From: Desulfomonile tiedjei | GTDB lineage: Bacteria; Desulfobacterota; Desulfomonilia; Desulfomonilales; Desulfomonilaceae | Length of the DNA: 36,895 nucleotides | Assembly: GCA_016212925.1 (NCBI GenBank) | Contig: JACRDF010000007.1 | Location: 1 to 36,895 of the forward strand | Direction: 5' to 3' | Shown here: positions 33,630 to 36,895 of the stretch, piece after piece | Layout: each line of letters starts with the position of its first letter | Position numbering within the stretch: position 1 is the stretch's first letter | Program-made: the position numbers and the translations under genes | The notes under the pieces: generated by a model | Told to the model about the DNA's origin: nothing | The model's input: only the letters and a program-made list of their open reading frames with translations | Database searches by the model: none

Positions 33630-34115
33630 ATGTATAGCGAAGTAGTGATGGAACATTTTAAAAATCCGCGCAATGTTGGGGAGATTACCGACGCGGACGG
33701 TATCGGAGAAGTCGGCAATCCAGCCTGCGGCGATATCATGGCGTTCTATATCAAGGTCAAAGACAATCGGCTGGAAGATGTCAAGTTCAAGACCTTCGGC
33801 TGCGGCGCGGCCATAGCCGTTTCCAGCATGGTCAGCGAAATGGCTATAGGGAAAACCCTTGACGAGGCCATGAAGATCACGAACAAGTCGGTAATTGAAG
33901 CGCTCAACGGCCTCCCAAAAAAGAAACATCACTGCTCCAATCTAGGCGCGGATGCACTGCATCGGGCCATCGAGGACTATCGGGCAAAACAAAAGGGTAA
34001 GCATTTCGAAAAGCCTTTGGACGGGCCGGAAGTATGTTCCTGTCCGATCTGCGATGTTAACGACCCGGAAGAGGCGCCTTACTGCGCGAGCGCATGTGAA
34101 CGACCGCCCAAATAG
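33630..34115 (+). CDS. IscU/NifU-type Fe-S scaffold with Cys-rich C-terminal tail
   Basis: A 161-residue protein. Residues 1-120 are an IscU/NifU-N domain with all cluster ligands: C33 and D35 (NPACGD), C58 (FGCGA) and C102 (HHCSNL). The tail after about residue 130 adds five cysteines (C136, C138, C141, C152, C156) in a short acidic segment. It is not the NifU ferredoxin or thioredoxin-like domain and may bind a further metal or cluster. Such scaffolds assemble Fe-S clusters and pass them to apo-proteins. It lies 121 bp after the nifS-like gene. A strong terminator follows about 60 bp after its stop. Confidence 0.93.
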   Translation: MYSEVVMEHFKNPRNVGEITDADGIGEVGNPACGDIMAFYIKVKDNRLEDVKFKTFGCGAAIAVSSMVSEMAIGKTLDEAMKITNKSVIEALNGLPKKKHHCSNLGADALHRAIEDYRAKQKGKHFEKPLDGPEVCSCPICDVNDPEEAPYCASACERPPK

Positions 34116-34172
34116 GTCGCTGAATGCTATCCGCCTTTCTCGCGGGGAATACTCCTCTCTGTGTTGGTCTCT

Positions 34173-34209
34173 AAAAGGGCTCGCATCCGGAAGCGCGAGC
34201 CCTTTTTTT
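34173..34209 (+). terminator. Rho-independent terminator after the nifS-iscU pair
   Basis: An AAAGGGCTCGC / GCGAGCCCTTT stem of 11 bp around a 10-nt loop is followed directly by a run of seven T. It ends the transcript about 60 bp after the iscU stop. Confidence 0.92.
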
Positions 34210-34258
34210 CAGGGGCGATGTTGATTTGTAATCAAACTTGGAACACCGCAGAGAAGAA

Positions 34259-34285
34259 GCACGGACCTGGAAACCAGGTCAGTGC
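34259..34285. repeat. Hairpin repeat of the GGACCTGG family
   Basis: A 12-bp stem with one mismatch, GCACGGACCTGG / CCAGGTCAGTGC, around an AAA loop. It matches the hairpins at 6269-6293 and at the ends of the 25518-25705 unit. Confidence 0.7.
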
Positions 34286-34437
34286 CCGATATGGTGGACA
34301 TCCGAGTAAGTTTTTTAGCGGCGCACCGGTATGAGAGCCTAATCTCGGTCTCTCGAAAAGGCATTCCTTTGACAGGCCTTCCGCTCCCAGAACCTCACTC
34401 TTAGCGCGACCCGACATGGAATCGTGGAGAATGACTG

Positions 34438-35790
34438 ATGAAGCCGTTTTCTATTGACCGAAGGATCTATGTTAGAGGGGAATATCTGGGGGAGCTTCTT
34501 TTAAAGCCATTCCAGTTGTTCGCTTCCATTGAATCCGCCGGCGGGATTTTGATGCTCGCCATGACGGTCATTGCGCTGATTTGGATGAATTCTCCATTGG
34601 ATAGGCTTTATCGGGAGCTATGGGAAACCGGAATCGCGATCGGACTCAACGGGTGGCTGTTCCAACGTTCACTCCACTTCTGGATCAACGAAGGCCTCAT
34701 GACCCTGTTCTTCTTTGTGGTAGGCCTCGAAATCAAGAGAGAGATCCTTGTGGGGGAACTGGCCTCGTTTCAAAAGGCGGCCTTGCCGGTCGCCGGTGCG
34801 ATAGGCGGCATGGTGGTTCCCGCACTGATCTACGTGGCATTCAATCACGCGGACGCGGCTTATCGCGGCTGGGGAATTCCCATGGCGACGGACATAGCGT
34901 TCGTGGCCGGAACGCTGATTCTCTTAGGATCGCGGGTCCCACCGCCTTTGAGTGTGTTTCTCGTTTCGCTGGCAATCGTGGATGACCTCGGGGCCGTAGT
35001 GGTCATTGCCCTATTTTACAGTTCCGGGATTTCGATGGGTTTTCTTGGTTTGGCGGGAGCGGTGCTGGGAGCGCTCATAGTGACCAACATCCTTGGGTTC
35101 AGGTCCCCGTTGCCCTACATATTGTTGGGACTCCTTTTGTGGCTGTGCGTCTATCTGTCCGGGGTGCACGCGACCGTCGCCGGTGTACTGGTCGCCATGA
35201 CTATTCCGGCTCGCTCGGCTTGCGATACCCATGCATTCGCTCAAACGGTAAATAGGGCAGTAGGGGAGTTCAGACCTCAAGGCGAAAAGGGCTGGCTGGT
35301 GCTGCTGGATGAAGGCAACGAAGCCGCGGTTCGCACCTTGGGATCAATGGTGCAATGCGTGCGGACGCCTCTCCACAAGATTGAAGAAGCGCTACATCCC
35401 TGGACGGTTTTCTTGATTCTGCCTGTTTTCGCGCTGGCAAACGCGGGAGTGAATTTAACTCAGATAGGCTTTTACGATTTTGTGACAAATTCAGAATCAA
35501 TCGGTATTGTCCTGGGGTTATTCCTTGGAAAACAACTGGGAATAACCGCGGCAAGTTGGTTGGCTGTCAAGGCGGGACTGGCGGCAATGCCTTCCAACGT
35601 GAAATTTAGACATGTCTACGGCGGAGCTATTCTCTGCGGAATCGGCTTCACCATGTCCCTGTTTATCGCAGACCTGTCATTCAGCGAAGTCGAACTCCTG
35701 GAGCGAGCAAAGATCAGTATTCTCGTCGGATCCATGATTTCCGGGCTAGTGGGAGGCGCCGCGTTATATCTGTTCACCAGAAACCGGTAG
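34438..35790 (+). CDS. nhaA: NhaA Na+/H+ antiporter
   Basis: A 450-residue inner-membrane protein of the NhaA family, about 11-12 helices. The functional residues of E. coli NhaA are recognisable: the paired aspartates in IVDDLGAVV, the Asp of MATDIAFVAG, and the conserved Lys in the LGKQLGI helix. A hydrophilic insertion (around GEFRPQGEKGWLVL) makes it longer than the E. coli protein, as in many other bacteria. It exchanges external protons for internal sodium and helps pH and sodium control. The ATG has GGAG about 9 nt upstream. It is separated from the Fe-S genes by a terminator. Confidence 0.95.
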   Translation: MKPFSIDRRIYVRGEYLGELLLKPFQLFASIESAGGILMLAMTVIALIWMNSPLDRLYRELWETGIAIGLNGWLFQRSLHFWINEGLMTLFFFVVGLEIKREILVGELASFQKAALPVAGAIGGMVVPALIYVAFNHADAAYRGWGIPMATDIAFVAGTLILLGSRVPPPLSVFLVSLAIVDDLGAVVVIALFYSSGISMGFLGLAGAVLGALIVTNILGFRSPLPYILLGLLLWLCVYLSGVHATVAGVLVAMTIPARSACDTHAFAQTVNRAVGEFRPQGEKGWLVLLDEGNEAAVRTLGSMVQCVRTPLHKIEEALHPWTVFLILPVFALANAGVNLTQIGFYDFVTNSESIGIVLGLFLGKQLGITAASWLAVKAGLAAMPSNVKFRHVYGGAILCGIGFTMSLFIADLSFSEVELLERAKISILVGSMISGLVGGAALYLFTRNR

Positions 35791-36331
35791 TACTGGGAGG
35801 AACACTGGTAGGGCGCTTTACTGCGTCGCTCAAGCCTGGGTGAAAAACCCCCACACAAATTACTTAGATTATCAACCGCATAACTGATAGGATGCGGGAC
35901 CTGGGCGCGTCACCCCCAATCCAAGGCGTTCCGCGCGGTTCGTTCATATCGGCATTCTGGACAATTTCTTGGGATATTATTCCTTAATTACAGGCGCTTA
36001 ACCCCACTTGGGCAATCCCGGCCCGGGTTGGCACACATCCTGCTCTGCCTTTGGACCGGATGGGGTCTTTGCCACGGCTTAGGAACTTTCCCAGCAAACC
36101 TTGACAGCGGCATGCCTCCCTTCAAGGTGGTTAACCCCACAAAACAAGACATTGTTCGGACAGGGATTCAGCGCTCCTGGAAGCCAGGGGTTGCGTGGTC
36201 CCTGTTCTACCCAGGCAGCGGGCGAAAAGCTGGGGTTGAACCCTTTACACCAAGGTCTTCCCTGCAATTCCCGGTCGGCTATGCGGTCTGCCGCGGCAGT
36301 TAGTGCAGAATGCGTCAATGGCGAGGGACAT
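35791..36331. other. Gene-free stretch upstream of sucC
   Basis: It holds a sigma-54-like site (36028-36044). A segment around 36168-36190 (CGCTCCTGG/CCAGGGGTTGCG) is an imperfect inverted repeat of the same general kind as the other hairpins. No gene is supported. Confidence 0.45.
36028..36044 (+). promoter_or_regulatory. Candidate sigma-54 promoter upstream of sucC
   Basis: TTGGCACACATCCTGCT has a perfect TGGCAC at -24, CTGCT at -12 and exact GG-N10-GC spacing. The predicted start would give an unusually long leader of about 275 nt before the sucC start, which lowers confidence. Confidence 0.45.
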
Positions 36332-36895
36332 ATGAATCTTCACGAGTATCAGGCGAAGGAGTTATTGGCTGCCAAGGGGGTATCTATCCCGCGCGGAAGC
36401 CTTTGTTACGATCCGTTCGAGGCCCTTCTCGCTGCCAGGGGTTTGAAGAGCGAAAGGGTGGTCCTCAAGGCTCAGGTGCATTCGGGAGGTAGAGGCAAAG
36501 CCGGCGGAGTAGCGGTGCTGTCCATGTCGGATGATATTCGCTCCAGGGCCGGAGAGATCCTCGGCCGCAGGCTCGTCACCAACCAGACCGGCCCGGAAGG
36601 AAAGCCCGTAAGCGCTTTGCTCGTGGAAGAGGTCATGCCAATCGGCCAAGAGCTGTACCTCGGCGTGGTGCTCGACCGGATTTCCGGCCTGGCGACAATC
36701 ATGGCCAGTGCGGAAGGCGGAGTGGAAATCGAGACCCTTGCACGGGAAGCTCCCGAGAAGATCCTCACCATCGGGGTTGATCCTCTGAGAGGCCTTGCGC
36801 CGCATCAGGCCAGGTCAATGGCTTATAAACTCACCGACAACCGCGTGATCGCGGATCAGCTAACCAAGACCGTCACAGCCCTGTACGGGATCTTC
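36332..36895 (+). CDS. sucC: Succinyl-CoA synthetase (ADP-forming) beta subunit, N-terminal part
   Basis: The first 188 residues of SucC, cut by the window end. It starts MNLHEYQAKELLAAKGV, the typical SucC opening, and continues into an ATP-grasp domain with the QVHSGGRGKAGGV nucleotide-binding segment and VEEVMPIGQELYLGV. With SucD it interconverts succinyl-CoA and succinate plus ATP in the citric acid cycle or in related acid fermentation. The related malyl-CoA or other acyl-CoA synthetase beta subunits share this region, so the substrate is not certain. The ATG has GCGAGGG upstream. sucD probably lies just beyond the window. Confidence 0.9.
   Translation, partial: MNLHEYQAKELLAAKGVSIPRGSLCYDPFEALLAARGLKSERVVLKAQVHSGGRGKAGGVAVLSMSDDIRSRAGEILGRRLVTNQTGPEGKPVSALLVEEVMPIGQELYLGVVLDRISGLATIMASAEGGVEIETLAREAPEKILTIGVDPLRGLAPHQARSMAYKLTDNRVIADQLTKTVTALYGIF

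Larger units (their letters stand above)
34116..34437. other. Intergenic region with terminator and hairpin repeat
   Basis: It contains the terminator of the nifS-iscU unit (34173-34209) and a hairpin repeat (34259-34285). No gene is supported; the promoter of the antiporter gene should be near its end but was not resolved. Confidence 0.6.

Noticed and set aside
1-36895. CRISPR arrays, tRNA or rRNA genes
   Set aside because: No regularly spaced direct repeats, tRNA cloverleafs or rRNA-like segments were recognised on reading; a covariance-model scan was not possible here.

Overview
The window reads as a chromosomal stretch of a mid-GC Gram-negative bacterium, most plausibly a Desulfobacterota (deltaproteobacterial) anaerobe of the Desulfomonile/Syntrophobacter kind. 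This is an inference from style, not a database match: dense PAS histidine kinases, several good -24/-12 (sigma-54) promoters, REC-HD-GYP and REC-GGDEF proteins, a kinase with a c-type heme motif in its sensor, and a NifS/IscU pair of unusual type. No rRNA, tRNA or CRISPR array was seen.

Layout. (1) Bases 1-140 are the 3' end of a group II intron (domains V and VI). (2) 173-6238, minus strand: a sulfotransferase, a TPR-fused glycosyltransferase, an MFS transporter, a GNAT protein, a STAS anti-anti-sigma protein and an RsbW-like kinase, tightly packed. (3) 6495-12935, minus: a 1153-residue five-PAS hybrid kinase followed by a small membrane protein and a PilZ protein, then a YajD-like HNH protein and a second PilZ protein. 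(4) 13659-22741, minus: a cyclic-di-GMP cluster. A hybrid kinase with HPt, REC-GGDEF, PilZ and two REC-HD-GYP genes run almost without gaps. They are followed, behind a separate sigma-54 promoter, by a VanZ-like protein, a cytoplasmic PQQ-type propeller and a small transposase-like HTH protein. (5) 23510-25343, plus: a two-module zinc-ribbon protein and a methyltransferase. (6) 25795-31473, minus: two more sensor kinases and a small secreted protein. (7) 31803-36895, plus: a cupin, a NifS homologue lacking the PLP lysine, IscU with a Cys-rich tail, NhaA and the start of sucC.

Two themes tie the window together. First, a ~51-residue helical, HTH-like module occurs seven times in five proteins, joined to PilZ domains, zinc ribbons or a beta-propeller. 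I do not recognise it as a named domain, and its carriers sit beside the c-di-GMP synthesis and degradation genes. Second, the NifS homologue has Pro where the PLP lysine should be and lacks two other cofactor or substrate residues, yet keeps the catalytic Cys and sits just upstream of IscU. This suggests Fe-S assembly without cysteine desulfuration, as discussed for the sulfate-reducing archaeon Archaeoglobus.

Intergenic regions are rich in dispersed palindromes. Two of these lie inside the glycosyltransferase reading frame, and one 188-bp unit looks like a miniature inverted-repeat element.
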